This document shows positions 6,622 to 13,407 of a stretch of DNA of 31,940 nt, piece by piece. The notes beneath the pieces were generated by a model. That model did no database searches, was not told where the DNA came from, and was given only the letters and a program-made list of their open reading frames with translations. This DNA comes from a virus, in the IMG/VR virus record IMGVR_UViG_3300012228_000011, positions 1 to 31,940 of that record. One strand, written 5' to 3'. The translations under genes were made by a program, and so were the position numbers. Each line of letters begins with the position of its first letter. The first letter of the stretch is position 1.

Positions 6622-7007
6622 AGGGGCGCGCGGCGCTCGAGGCGGCCCTAGCCTCCGCGCGACGCGGTCGCGGCGCGAACAAGTACCACGTGGCCCCGCG
6701 CGAGGAGCGTACCGCGGACGGGATCGTCTTCGCCTCGAAGGCCGAGGCCCGGCGCTACCAGGACCTGAAGCTCCTCCGCTCCGCGGGGCATGTGCGTTTC
6801 TTCCTCCGCCAGGTCCCGTTCCACCTCCCGGGGGGGACGCGCTACCTGCTCGACTTCCTCGTCTTCTGGACCGACGGGCACCAGTCCTTCGAGGACGTGA
6901 AGGGGACGCGGACCGAGGTGTACGAGCTGAAGAGGCGCCAGGTCGCGGAGCTCTACGGCGTCGAGATCGAGGAGCTCGGCGTGCGCCGGCGCACGCCGAG
7001 GCGCTAG
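6615..7007 (+). CDS. DUF1064 family, predicted PD-(D/E)XK nuclease
   Basis: A 130-residue protein with a GTG start at 6615. It has the features of DUF1064 phage proteins: NKYHVAP, then DGIVFASKAEARRYQDLKLL, a Q-x-P-F strand (RQVPFHLPGG), YLLDFLVFW and FEDVKGTRTEVYELKRRQ. The F-x-S-K-x-E-A-x-x-Y helix, the D in LLDF and the E-D-V-K-G strand supply the E, D and E-x-K residues of a PD-(D/E)XK nuclease fold. The family is usually found among phage recombination or replication genes and may resolve branched DNA; that activity is inference here. Finding it between tail genes is unusual. Its TAG is one base from the stop codon of the convergent tail fibre gene. Confidence 0.85.
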   Translation: MLKGRAALEAALASARRGRGANKYHVAPREERTADGIVFASKAEARRYQDLKLLRSAGHVRFFLRQVPFHLPGGTRYLLDFLVFWTDGHQSFEDVKGTRTEVYELKRRQVAELYGVEIEELGVRRRTPRR

Positions 7008-7008
7008 G

Positions 7009-8292
7009 TCATGGGGCGGTGAGATCATCGCCGGTGCGCGTGATCTCCGCGAAGGCCTCCCAGCCGGCCGCGAAGACCTTCGTCCCGGCGGCCGGCGGGG
7101 CACCCGAGAAGATGGGCGCCCCGGTCGAGTTCCCGTTGTAGCTCTCCAGACCGGTCGCGCTCGTGATGACCGCGTGGTGCACGTCGACCGCGGCCCTCTC
7201 CGTGACGAAGCCGGCGAGGTTGTTCCTGCCCCACCAGCGGATCCCGAAGGTCCCTGTGTTCGTGAACTTGTCCGCGCGGAAGGTGTCGCGGAAGGACCCG
7301 ATGGCGTTCCCGCCACCGGTCGCCCAGACGAAGGCGGTGTCCCAGAGGCGGGCGAGGATCGAGCCCGCGCCGTTGGTCCCGCTCATCCCGTTGTTCTCCC
7401 GCGCCGTGTTCTCGTAGTACCGCCAGCACATGAGCCGCTCGAGCGGTTCAGGGCGCGAGAAGAAGCCGGGGTCCTTGCTCCCGCGGGAGAGCGAGAACGC
7501 GGTGAACTCGACGTCAATCGCCGTGTTGACGGGCCAGATAACCCGGACCTCGAGATAGGCCGGCTGCAGGAGGTCCTTCCCGGCGACGCTCGGGAGCGTC
7601 CCGGTGAAGGCAAAGCGGCGCCAGGAGGTGTCGACGAGGTTCCCGAGGACCGGGGTCAACGTGGTCGTGACCGGCGAGCCGGAGCCGAAGACCTGCTCCA
7701 CCTCCACCGCGAGGAGCGAGTGGTCCGCGCCTCCGATCCGGCGGAGGTCGAAGGCAAGGGTGATCGGCCGGCCCTCGTAAGTCTCGGCACGCTCGACGCG
7801 CTGGCGGAGCTTCGCGCTCTGCCCGACGACTGCGATCGAGTCCCATCTACAGGCGTAGGCGGAGCCGGATGGACCGCGGGGAGTCGCTCCGGTCAGGAAC
7901 GAGCGCGAGAGATTGCCCGTCCCGCCGGCGGAGTCGAAGAGCCAGCGGTCGGGCCCATAGTAGCCGCGCGAGAAGGTCGCCCCGACGACCGTTGTCCCGT
8001 AGCGGTTCCAGATCCGGAAGTCGGGATTGAGCAGGACGTTCCCGCTCGTGCCCTGGGCGGCAATCTTCAGGATGGCCTCGAAGAGCTGATCGCGGCTCCC
8101 CTTGTCGAGCGTCAACCCCATCCCGAGGACGGGCGCGACGAGCTCCTCCTGGACCGCGTTTAAGAAGTCGTCGGTCACTCGGGTTGCGGGGACCGCCATC
8201 AGCGGGTCGCCCTCGGTGAAGAAACCCGGGGTCCCGACCGGGTCGGGCGAGGGGATCACGGGGACGGCGGTAGTGTGGTCAACACGGTGCAT
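7009..8292 (-). CDS. Tail fibre protein
   Basis: A 427-residue protein from ATG 8292 to TGA at 7009. The N-terminal about 80 residues (MHRVDHT, VTDDFLNAVQEEL, LDKGSRDQLFEAILKIAAQG) are a baseplate-tethering region typical of phage fibres. From about residue 85 comes a carbohydrate-binding-module-like beta sandwich: NVLLNPDFRIWNRYGTT, then FSRGYYGPDRW. A further beta-rich region with a tip-like end (AGFVTERAAVDVHHAVITSA) follows. It probably recognises the host surface. Its position just after gp48 is the normal place for a fibre gene in Mu-like tails. The N terminus is shared with the plus-strand gene at 4896. No separate fibre-assembly chaperone is visible downstream; the DNA switches strand instead. 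Confidence 0.85.
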   Translation of the reverse strand: MHRVDHTTAVPVIPSPDPVGTPGFFTEGDPLMAVPATRVTDDFLNAVQEELVAPVLGMGLTLDKGSRDQLFEAILKIAAQGTSGNVLLNPDFRIWNRYGTTVVGATFSRGYYGPDRWLFDSAGGTGNLSRSFLTGATPRGPSGSAYACRWDSIAVVGQSAKLRQRVERAETYEGRPITLAFDLRRIGGADHSLLAVEVEQVFGSGSPVTTTLTPVLGNLVDTSWRRFAFTGTLPSVAGKDLLQPAYLEVRVIWPVNTAIDVEFTAFSLSRGSKDPGFFSRPEPLERLMCWRYYENTARENNGMSGTNGAGSILARLWDTAFVWATGGGNAIGSFRDTFRADKFTNTGTFGIRWWGRNNLAGFVTERAAVDVHHAVITSATGLESYNGNSTGAPIFSGAPPAAGTKVFAAGWEAFAEITRTGDDLTAP

Positions 8293-8295
8293 GGT

Positions 8296-8922
8296 CTAAG
8301 TCCTCGTGGGGATCGGAAGGACGAGGCGGATCGGGAGGCTCGAGGGGATCGCGAAGCTCCAGGGGGCGTAGCCGGTGTAGGGCTTGTCGTACACGTAGAG
8401 GAAGAAACCGTGGGCGGGCTTGATCGAGTCCAGGGTGCACTCGAGCAGGCCGTTCCCGAAGGTGACGAGCGGTTCGCCGGCGACCGTGATCCCCGCGCGC
8501 GCGAAGCGCGGGGTCACCTCGCCCGCGTGGATCTCCACCGCGAAGGCCCAGTCGTCACCGTAGAGGTAGTCGCCGGCCGCGCTCCCCGCGACGAAGGCCT
8601 GGAACCCGACGATGTCCACGACCTCGACGTCGTACCCGAGGCCCTTCGCGACCTCGGAGAGGTGGAAGCGGTTCTGCCCGCCGGGCAGGGCTATCTTCCG
8701 GTAGGCCGCGTAGCGTTGCTCCGTCGTTGTCTGGGGCAGGCCGTCGGTGCAGTCGTCCGCCAGGCCGAGGAACTCAATCCACTCCGGGAGGAGCTCGAGC
8801 ACGGTGCGGAGGTCCGCCTCGTCGTGGAGGTCGAGCGAGCGCTCCTCAACGTCGGCGAGGAGCTCGGCCGGGGCGCGGAGGAGATCGAGGAGGACGGTCA
8901 AGGGCTGGACCTCTTCGGCCAC
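8296..8922 (-). CDS. Mu gp48-like baseplate protein (DUF2313/YmfQ), N terminus in another frame
   Basis: From a possible GTG at 8922 this frame encodes 208 residues with the body of the DUF2313 family: LLDLLRAPAELLADVEE, LRTVLELLPEWIEFLGLADD, GGQNRFHLSEVAKGLGY, DYLYGDDWAF, LLECTLDSIKPAHGFFLYVY. In Mu-like phages this protein follows gp47 and completes the baseplate periphery where fibres attach. The family's first block (a Y-x-x-x-L-x-x-LLP-x-G-x-AW motif) is missing here but is present at 8966-8919 in the neighbouring frame, at the end of the 501-codon gene. Joining W (8921-8919) to the GCC codon at 8919 needs one base to be read twice, so the gene is frame-broken or recoded. The GTG has no ribosome site. 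The stop lies three bases before the tail fibre ATG. Confidence 0.85.
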   Translation of the reverse strand: MAEEVQPLTVLLDLLRAPAELLADVEERSLDLHDEADLRTVLELLPEWIEFLGLADDCTDGLPQTTTEQRYAAYRKIALPGGQNRFHLSEVAKGLGYDVEVVDIVGFQAFVAGSAAGDYLYGDDWAFAVEIHAGEVTPRFARAGITVAGEPLVTFGNGLLECTLDSIKPAHGFFLYVYDKPYTGYAPWSFAIPSSLPIRLVLPIPTRT

Positions 8923-10403
8923 GCTAGGCCGCGGGGGAGGAGCGCGGCCAGTGACTCGTGATAGGCGGGGCCTAGATCCGGCTCCTCGACGATCACCGGA
9001 ATCGCCGGCGTGAAGACGGCCGGCGCCGGCAGGACCAGCGCGATCGGAACCGCGTTGGGTTGGTGCGGCGCCATGATGGTAGGCACCGGGACCGAGAGAG
9101 GGATGGGGACGGGGGTCGGAAAAACCCGGTTCTCCGCGAGGAGCGAAGGGGCGGGGAGCCCGAGGTCGAGGGTCGCCGCGGCGGGCTCGAGCGCGGGGAT
9201 CCGCGAGACGCCCCACAGGAAGAGGCGCCCCGCCTGGGATGTCGCGACGTCGATCGAGAGCCCGGTCGGCGTGATCGCGACCGAGGTCGCGCGGAAGGCC
9301 GTCCCGCCGGCGCCCGAGACCACGTTCCACTCGCCCGATTTGTAGCGCGAGTACGCCACGGTGGGCATCGAGTCGGGGTCAAGGCCCTCGTCGATCGCAC
9401 AGGAGATCGAATGGGTCTCGACTCCGTCCGTGACGAAGACCCCGAGCTGTTGCGCCGGCGCTCCGGTCTGAAGCGCGTCGCTGCTCGTGGCTCCGATCCA
9501 AACGCCGATCACAACCTCGCAGTAGCGCCCGAGGCCGACGAGCGCCGTGACGCCACTCTCGCTCCCGGTGAAGGTCTCGACCGCGATCAGGCCGACGCGG
9601 TCGTCAACCCAGTTGAAACCAAGCCAGAAGGCACCGACGGCGGTCCCGTCGCGGTCGAAGCCGTCGGTGACGAAGTCCGTCACCGCGTCGTCGCTCACGG
9701 TGGTTGGAACCCCGCCCGCCTCCTGGATCGCCCCCGCGTAGTTCGTGGTGCTCAGGTACTGTCCGCACGAGACCGGGTCGGCGGCCGTGGGCCAGCACGT
9801 GCCGGCGAAGCCCTGGACGATCGAGCCGCCGTCCACCGCTCCGCCGACCGTGACCGAGAAGCCGGTGGCTATCCCGCCGAAGCTTCCGCGCTTCGCGAAG
9901 GAGAGGAGATGGGTCGGCGACCCGCCCACGTAGAAGGAGGCGTTCTGGGCGGCCGAGCCGGCGCGGACCCCGCACCCTCCGAAGAGGATCACGATGAGCT
10001 TGACCTTCCTCGAGGAGGAGAGCCCGGAGACGTCGGTCCAGTTGACCGCGATCCCGTCCGAGAGGTCGGAGACCGTGCCCAGCGCCCAGTCTCCCCCGAG
10101 CGTCGCCGGATCGAGGACGCGGATCAGGCCCGTTCCGGCCGAGGAGGTGGAGGCCGCGTGTCTCGCGACGCTCGCGCCGCTCTGCCCCGCACGGAAGAAG
10201 CTCGAGAGGCCTCCCGCCTTCGTGCTCGGGCCCTGCTTCGAGAAGTAGGCGAGCGAGAGCTGGGCGGAGCTCGCCTCGGTGAGGTAGTCGCCGGAGACGA
10301 AGACCACCGCGGCCTGGAAGTCCGTGATCTTCGGAGAGGTGTAGTTGACAACGCCCGTGGAGAGGGGCGCGTCGACCACGAGGACGGCGAACTCGTCAGC
10401 CAT
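8898..10403 (-). CDS. Large adhesin-like virion protein with proline-rich repeats, fused to the gp48 N-terminal motif
   Basis: A 501-residue protein starting with ATG at 10403, 11 bases after the gp47 stop. No family is recognised by name. It appears to hold three beta-rich domains of about 130-150 residues, recognisable by closing strands (KVKLIVILFGG near 165, DDRVGLIAVETFTG near 290, ATSVAITPTGLSIDVA near 385). Residues about 406-466 are three proline-rich repeats of about 20 residues. The architecture matches the truncated gene at 1-1407. The last 22 residues (AYHESLAALLPRGLAWP) are not part of that layout: they are the conserved start of DUF2313/gp48, whose remainder continues one frame away. 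Mu has no such gene between gp47 and gp48. A receptor-binding or decoration role at the baseplate is inferred. Confidence 0.8.
   Translation of the reverse strand: MADEFAVLVVDAPLSTGVVNYTSPKITDFQAAVVFVSGDYLTEASSAQLSLAYFSKQGPSTKAGGLSSFFRAGQSGASVARHAASTSSAGTGLIRVLDPATLGGDWALGTVSDLSDGIAVNWTDVSGLSSSRKVKLIVILFGGCGVRAGSAAQNASFYVGGSPTHLLSFAKRGSFGGIATGFSVTVGGAVDGGSIVQGFAGTCWPTAADPVSCGQYLSTTNYAGAIQEAGGVPTTVSDDAVTDFVTDGFDRDGTAVGAFWLGFNWVDDRVGLIAVETFTGSESGVTALVGLGRYCEVVIGVWIGATSSDALQTGAPAQQLGVFVTDGVETHSISCAIDEGLDPDSMPTVAYSRYKSGEWNVVSGAGGTAFRATSVAITPTGLSIDVATSQAGRLFLWGVSRIPALEPAAATLDLGLPAPSLLAENRVFPTPVPIPLSVPVPTIMAPHQPNAVPIALVLPAPAVFTPAIPVIVEEPDLGPAYHESLAALLPRGLAWPKRSSP
9006..9188 (-). repeat. Three proline-rich 20-21 residue repeats within the adhesin-like protein
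   Basis: The encoded units are EPAAATLDLGLPAPSLLAEN, then a 21-residue unit beginning RVFPTPVPIPLSVPVPT, then HQPNAVPIALVLPAPAVFTP. They share the spacing P-x-x-h-h-x-L-x-L-x-x-P-x-P with the 60-bp repeats at 1-180 but are too diverged to align at the DNA level by eye. Confidence 0.75.
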
Positions 10404-10414
10404 GGCCTCTTCAC

Positions 10415-11479
10415 CTACACGAAGGTCACCGTCCCGAGGACGGGGAGGCTCGTCGCCCCGACGACGACGTCGCCGGCGGGCACGGTGAGGACGTGGTCCT
10501 GTTCGCCCGCGGCCGTCGCGATGGCCTCGACGAACTTCGCGTGGGAGATCGTCCCACCTGGCGCGCCCTCACGGACGAGCATCCCGCGAAGCGCGTCCTC
10601 CACGGCCACCTGGACGGGGAGCGTGTTCGGGGTGAGCGCGACCGTGATCGCGATGGCCTGGGCAACGGGCGGGATCGTCGTCACGGCCGCTGTCACCGGA
10701 GCGCTGTCGCGGCGCGTCTCGTCGGTCAGGCGGTCCTGGACCTCCTGGACCTTCGCCGGGTTCGGGATCGGGCCGCCTGGGTCGTCGTCGACCGCGAAGA
10801 GAACGAGCACCGTGCCGAGGCCCAGGCCGTTCTCGATGACGAAGACGCGGGTTACGCCGGGGACCTCGCGCGCCCAGGCTTTGTAGTCGGCGACCGATCC
10901 GCCCTGGGGTGGGGCCGAGACGAGCTCCTGCAGTCGGTCGCGGAGCTCGCGGTCGGTCTCCGCGTCGAGCCCGTTCACGAGGCCGCCGGCGTCAACCGTG
11001 GCACCGGTCACGCCGGCGATCGGCGTCGCGAGTGCGAGCGAGCTCGCCGCGGCGGTGTTCCCGGCCAGCCCAGCGAGCTCGGCCAGGACCGGGAGCGAGA
11101 GCACGCCGGCCGCGATCGTCCCGCCGGCGGTCGTGATGAAGCGCCGGCCGTCGACCCGCTGGACGACCGTTCCGAGGGGCACTGCGACCCCGCTCGTCCC
11201 GGCGAAGGTCACGGTTCCGGCGGCCCCCGCGGCCGGCCGACGCTCGAGGCCGAAGAGGTCCGCCCAGCGCTCGAGCACCTCGGCGTCCGCGGTCAGGGGC
11301 ACAACCTGGCGTGAGACCCAGTCGAGGTAGCCGTAGAGCCCGTGGAGTCCTCCCGCCCAGACGCGCGCCAGGACCTTCAGGACCGACCGATCGAGGAGCG
11401 AACCGAGGCCCAGGCGCGAGGCAGTCTCGCTTTCCGCACGGGCCACGAGCTCGGCGAGGGTCGGGCGCGCGAAGGTCAC
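10415..11479 (-). CDS. Baseplate J-like protein (Mu gp47)
   Basis: A 354-residue protein from GTG 11479; a TTG at 11488 in the same frame is an alternative start. It has the baseplate J signature: FARPTLAELVARAESETASR, LYGYLDWVSRQVVPLTADAE then LERWADLFGLERRPA, VTFAGTSGVAVPLGTVVQ, and FITTAGGTIAAGVLSLPVLA. The later VNGLDAETDRELRDRLQEL and SVADYKAWAREVPGVTRVFV are also typical. In Mu and P2 this protein builds the wedges of the baseplate around the spike. It sits between gp46 and the adhesin-like gene in the Mu order. Confidence 0.93.
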   Translation of the reverse strand: MTFARPTLAELVARAESETASRLGLGSLLDRSVLKVLARVWAGGLHGLYGYLDWVSRQVVPLTADAEVLERWADLFGLERRPAAGAAGTVTFAGTSGVAVPLGTVVQRVDGRRFITTAGGTIAAGVLSLPVLAELAGLAGNTAAASSLALATPIAGVTGATVDAGGLVNGLDAETDRELRDRLQELVSAPPQGGSVADYKAWAREVPGVTRVFVIENGLGLGTVLVLFAVDDDPGGPIPNPAKVQEVQDRLTDETRRDSAPVTAAVTTIPPVAQAIAITVALTPNTLPVQVAVEDALRGMLVREGAPGGTISHAKFVEAIATAAGEQDHVLTVPAGDVVVGATSLPVLGTVTFV

Positions 11480-11502
11480 GGCGCCCAATGGTGCCGTCCG
11501 CG

Positions 11503-11994
11503 CTAGGGGACCGCCACCAGCGCGAAGCGGGCCGGCCCCACCGCGAGGGTGACCGCGAGCTGGGCCGTCCAGAGGTCCGCGCGCTCGGCCGCCTGGCCGC
11601 GGATCAGGCGCACCTCGAGGAAGAGCGTCTGGCCGTCGAGCCTCGAGGCGGTAGCCTCGACGCGCTCGGCGATCCCGGCCTCGAGAAGCCAGGCGAAGGC
11701 CGCGCGCGCGTGCGCCTCGGCCTGAACGAGGGTCTCGTTCCGGAGCTTCGAGCGCTCGAGAAGCCAGAGGAGCGAGCCGAAGCCCGCGGCGCGGTCCTCC
11801 TCGATCACCTCGGCGGCCCACCAGCCACGCCGATCAGTCCCGAGGTCGGGGAGCTCGTCGTCGGCCGCGGCGAGCGCGTCCGAGAAGAGCGACACCAGGG
11901 CCGCGGTTGTCAGACCGTCCTCTGTCCGAAGGTCGCCGTCCTCGAGCACGAGGTCGAGCGTCTCGCCCACCGGAACCAGCGCTACGTCGATCAT
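11503..11994 (-). CDS. Mu gp46-like baseplate protein
   Basis: A 163-residue protein from ATG 11994. The N terminus IDVALVPVGETLDLVLEDGD, then LRTEDGLTTAALVSLFSDA, DRRGWWAAEVIEEDRAAGFG, SLLWLLERSKLRNETLVQAE and AGIAERVEATASRLDGQTLF follow the pattern of the Mu gp46 / phage GP46 family: a W-W-x-D-type turn and a helical middle, then LEVRLIRG-type strands. It is a baseplate wedge component (the counterpart of P2 W / T4 gp25). There is an in-frame upstream extension, but family homology begins at this ATG. No strong Shine-Dalgarno is visible. Confidence 0.88.
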   Translation of the reverse strand: MIDVALVPVGETLDLVLEDGDLRTEDGLTTAALVSLFSDALAAADDELPDLGTDRRGWWAAEVIEEDRAAGFGSLLWLLERSKLRNETLVQAEAHARAAFAWLLEAGIAERVEATASRLDGQTLFLEVRLIRGQAAERADLWTAQLAVTLAVGPARFALVAVP

Positions 11995-12026
11995 GGGTGG
12001 AAGAGCGTACACACCCGACAATCGAA

Positions 12027-12064
12027 CGGCCGCGGCCACCCCCTATCGAGGTCGGCCGCGGCCG
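12027..12064 (-). other. Strong GC hairpin between two baseplate genes
   Basis: An 11-bp perfect inverted repeat (CGGCCGCGGCC at 12027-12037 and GGCCGCGGCCG at 12054-12064) separated by 16 bases, within the 90-base gap between the gene ending at 12085 and the gp46 start at 11994. No T-run follows on the minus strand. It may be a Rho-independent-like terminator or pause, or an mRNA structure tuning expression of the downstream baseplate genes. Confidence 0.45.
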
Positions 12065-12084
12065 TCATGGAAGGGGGCAGCCCT

Positions 12085-12546
12085 TCAGGAGCGCCGGGAG
12101 CGGAGCTTGCTCGCGCTGGTCGCGGTTCGGATCGCGCCGAAGACGTCGGACTGGCCGTTCGCGTCGGCGCCGATCGAACCGGACAGCACGACGGTGTTGG
12201 CGTCGCGCTTCGACTCGACCGCAACCGCCACGCCGGCGTTGACTCCGGTCCCGCCGGCAGGGACGAAGACCTCGCCCGAGCTCGGGCTGTAGTTCTGGAA
12301 GGCTCCCTGGGCCGAGAGCGTGCGGCTCTGCTCGTCCCAGGTGGCCGCGTTGACGGTGACGACGATCGGGAACGGGTCCGTGGCGCTCGCGCCCATCTCC
12401 TCGAGCTCGGTCGCGACCGCGCCGAAGGCCTCGGCCTCCTCGGGCGTCAGGTCCGCGTCTTCGATCAGTTGGCGAATCCGCGCGCCCACTCGGGACGTCG
12501 CGACGTTGAAGCGATCGATCATCTTCTGGGTTTCCGGGCCGATCAT
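12085..12546 (-). CDS. Unknown tail-module protein with helical head and beta C-terminal domain
   Basis: A 153-residue protein from ATG 12546, which overlaps the preceding TGA as ATGA. Residues 1-55 are helical (TQKMIDRFNVATSRVGARIR, ADLTPEEAEAFGAVATELEE) and residues about 60-153 are beta-rich (FPIVVTVNAATWDEQSRTLS, GGTGVNAGVAVAVESKRDA, TVVLSGSIGADANGQ). No family is recognised. Lying between the gp45 spike and gp46, it is probably a baseplate or tail-tip accessory. The helical segment PEEAEAF resembles TPEGVAAFDAVARKLERLG in the neighbouring gene, hinting that the two share a common module. Confidence 0.75.
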   Translation of the reverse strand: MIGPETQKMIDRFNVATSRVGARIRQLIEDADLTPEEAEAFGAVATELEEMGASATDPFPIVVTVNAATWDEQSRTLSAQGAFQNYSPSSGEVFVPAGGTGVNAGVAVAVESKRDANTVVLSGSIGADANGQSDVFGAIRTATSASKLRSRRS

Positions 12547-12791
12547 AGGGGTAGCTCTTCCTTCTGGGTCTGGGGGGGTTTTGGTCGGGTGGGGCCGCCG
12601 AGCCGCTCGAGCTTGCGGGCCACGGCGTCGAAGGCGGCGACGCCCTCGGGGGTGAGATCGTGGGCGAGGTCGAGCTTGTGCTCGATCCTCGCCAGCGTCC
12701 GCTCTATCGCGGCGAAGGCTCGGCCGAGCTCGATCCCGAGGTGGACCGATGCCGGGTCGTGCGCGCTCCGCTCTCGGTGCTCTGGGGTCAT
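12543..12791 (-). CDS. Small helical protein, unknown
   Basis: An 82-residue protein from ATG 12791. It is helical (LGIELGRAFAAIERTLARIE, then HDLTPEGVAAFDAVARKLER) with a proline/lysine-rich C terminus. The spacing of hydrophobic residues suggests a coiled coil. The segment LTPEGVAAFDAVARKLERLG resembles LTPEEAEAFGAVATELEEMG in the next gene, with which it overlaps by four bases. A 67-base gap separates its start from the gp45 stop. The function is unknown. Confidence 0.7.
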   Translation of the reverse strand: MTPEHRERSAHDPASVHLGIELGRAFAAIERTLARIEHKLDLAHDLTPEGVAAFDAVARKLERLGGPTRPKPPQTQKEELPL

Positions 12792-12858
12792 GGTGGAGGA
12801 GGGTACGGCGCGCGGGGGCTGGGCGGAAGGACTCCCCGTCCAAGCGCAATGCCCGGCC

Positions 12859-13404
12859 CTAGACCGTCGGCACAGGGGGCCCTGTCGTCCCGCCCTGCGG
12901 GTCCGAGTGGGTGTGCACGTTGTACGCGGAGCGGAGAGCCGCGAGCGTCCCGACGAGGTCGCTCACGTTCCCGGTGGCCTCGACGTCCCCGGTCACGGCC
13001 ACCTTGCCCGCGACCTTCAGGTCCCCCGAGGCGACGACCTCTACCGAGCCGTCGGCGCGAACGAAGATCCGGGCCGGCCCGGAGGCATAGAGGCACACCT
13101 CGCCCTCGGCGAGCGTCGCGACCGGACGCGCTCGGCGGTCCTCGTCCGCGACCACGATAGGGTGGTCCCGGTTCCCGCCGAGGCAGAGGACCACGACCTC
13201 GGAACCCGTGGGCGGCCGGGTCGTCAGGCCGAAATGGGCGAACCGCTCAACCTCGCGGAGGGTCTCCCTCGAGAGCACGGCGAGCTCGAGCGTCTGGGCC
13301 TTCGTCGTGTCCGTCGAGGAGCGCACGACCGCCCGCTGGGCCAGCACCTTCACGCGGTGGAGGACCGGCTCGACCAGGCGCCGGACGAGGTCGACCATCG
13401 CCAC
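12859..13404 (-). CDS. Mu gp45-like baseplate spike protein
   Basis: A protein of 181 residues from GTG 13404, or 179 from the ATG at 13398. It has the phage baseplate assembly protein V / gp45 pattern: an N-terminal helix and OB-like part (VDLVRRLVEPVLHRVKVLAQ, then TKAQTLELAVLSRETLREVE), the strand GSEVVVLCLGGNRDHPIVVA, and repeats of short G-containing strands (ASGDLKVAGKVAVTGDVEAT), forming a triple beta-helix. It ends with YNVHTHSDPQ. The HTH triplet (about residues 164-166) is the H-x-H iron-binding motif seen at the tips of contractile-tail spikes. It punctures the outer membrane. Its start is four to ten bases after the P stop. Confidence 0.92.
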   Translation of the reverse strand: MAMVDLVRRLVEPVLHRVKVLAQRAVVRSSTDTTKAQTLELAVLSRETLREVERFAHFGLTTRPPTGSEVVVLCLGGNRDHPIVVADEDRRARPVATLAEGEVCLYASGPARIFVRADGSVEVVASGDLKVAGKVAVTGDVEATGNVSDLVGTLAALRSAYNVHTHSDPQGGTTGPPVPTV

Positions 13405-13407
13405 CGC

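Noticed and set aside
9060-10886. A 608-codon plus-strand frame
   Set aside because: Antisense shadow of the adhesin-like gene and gp47.
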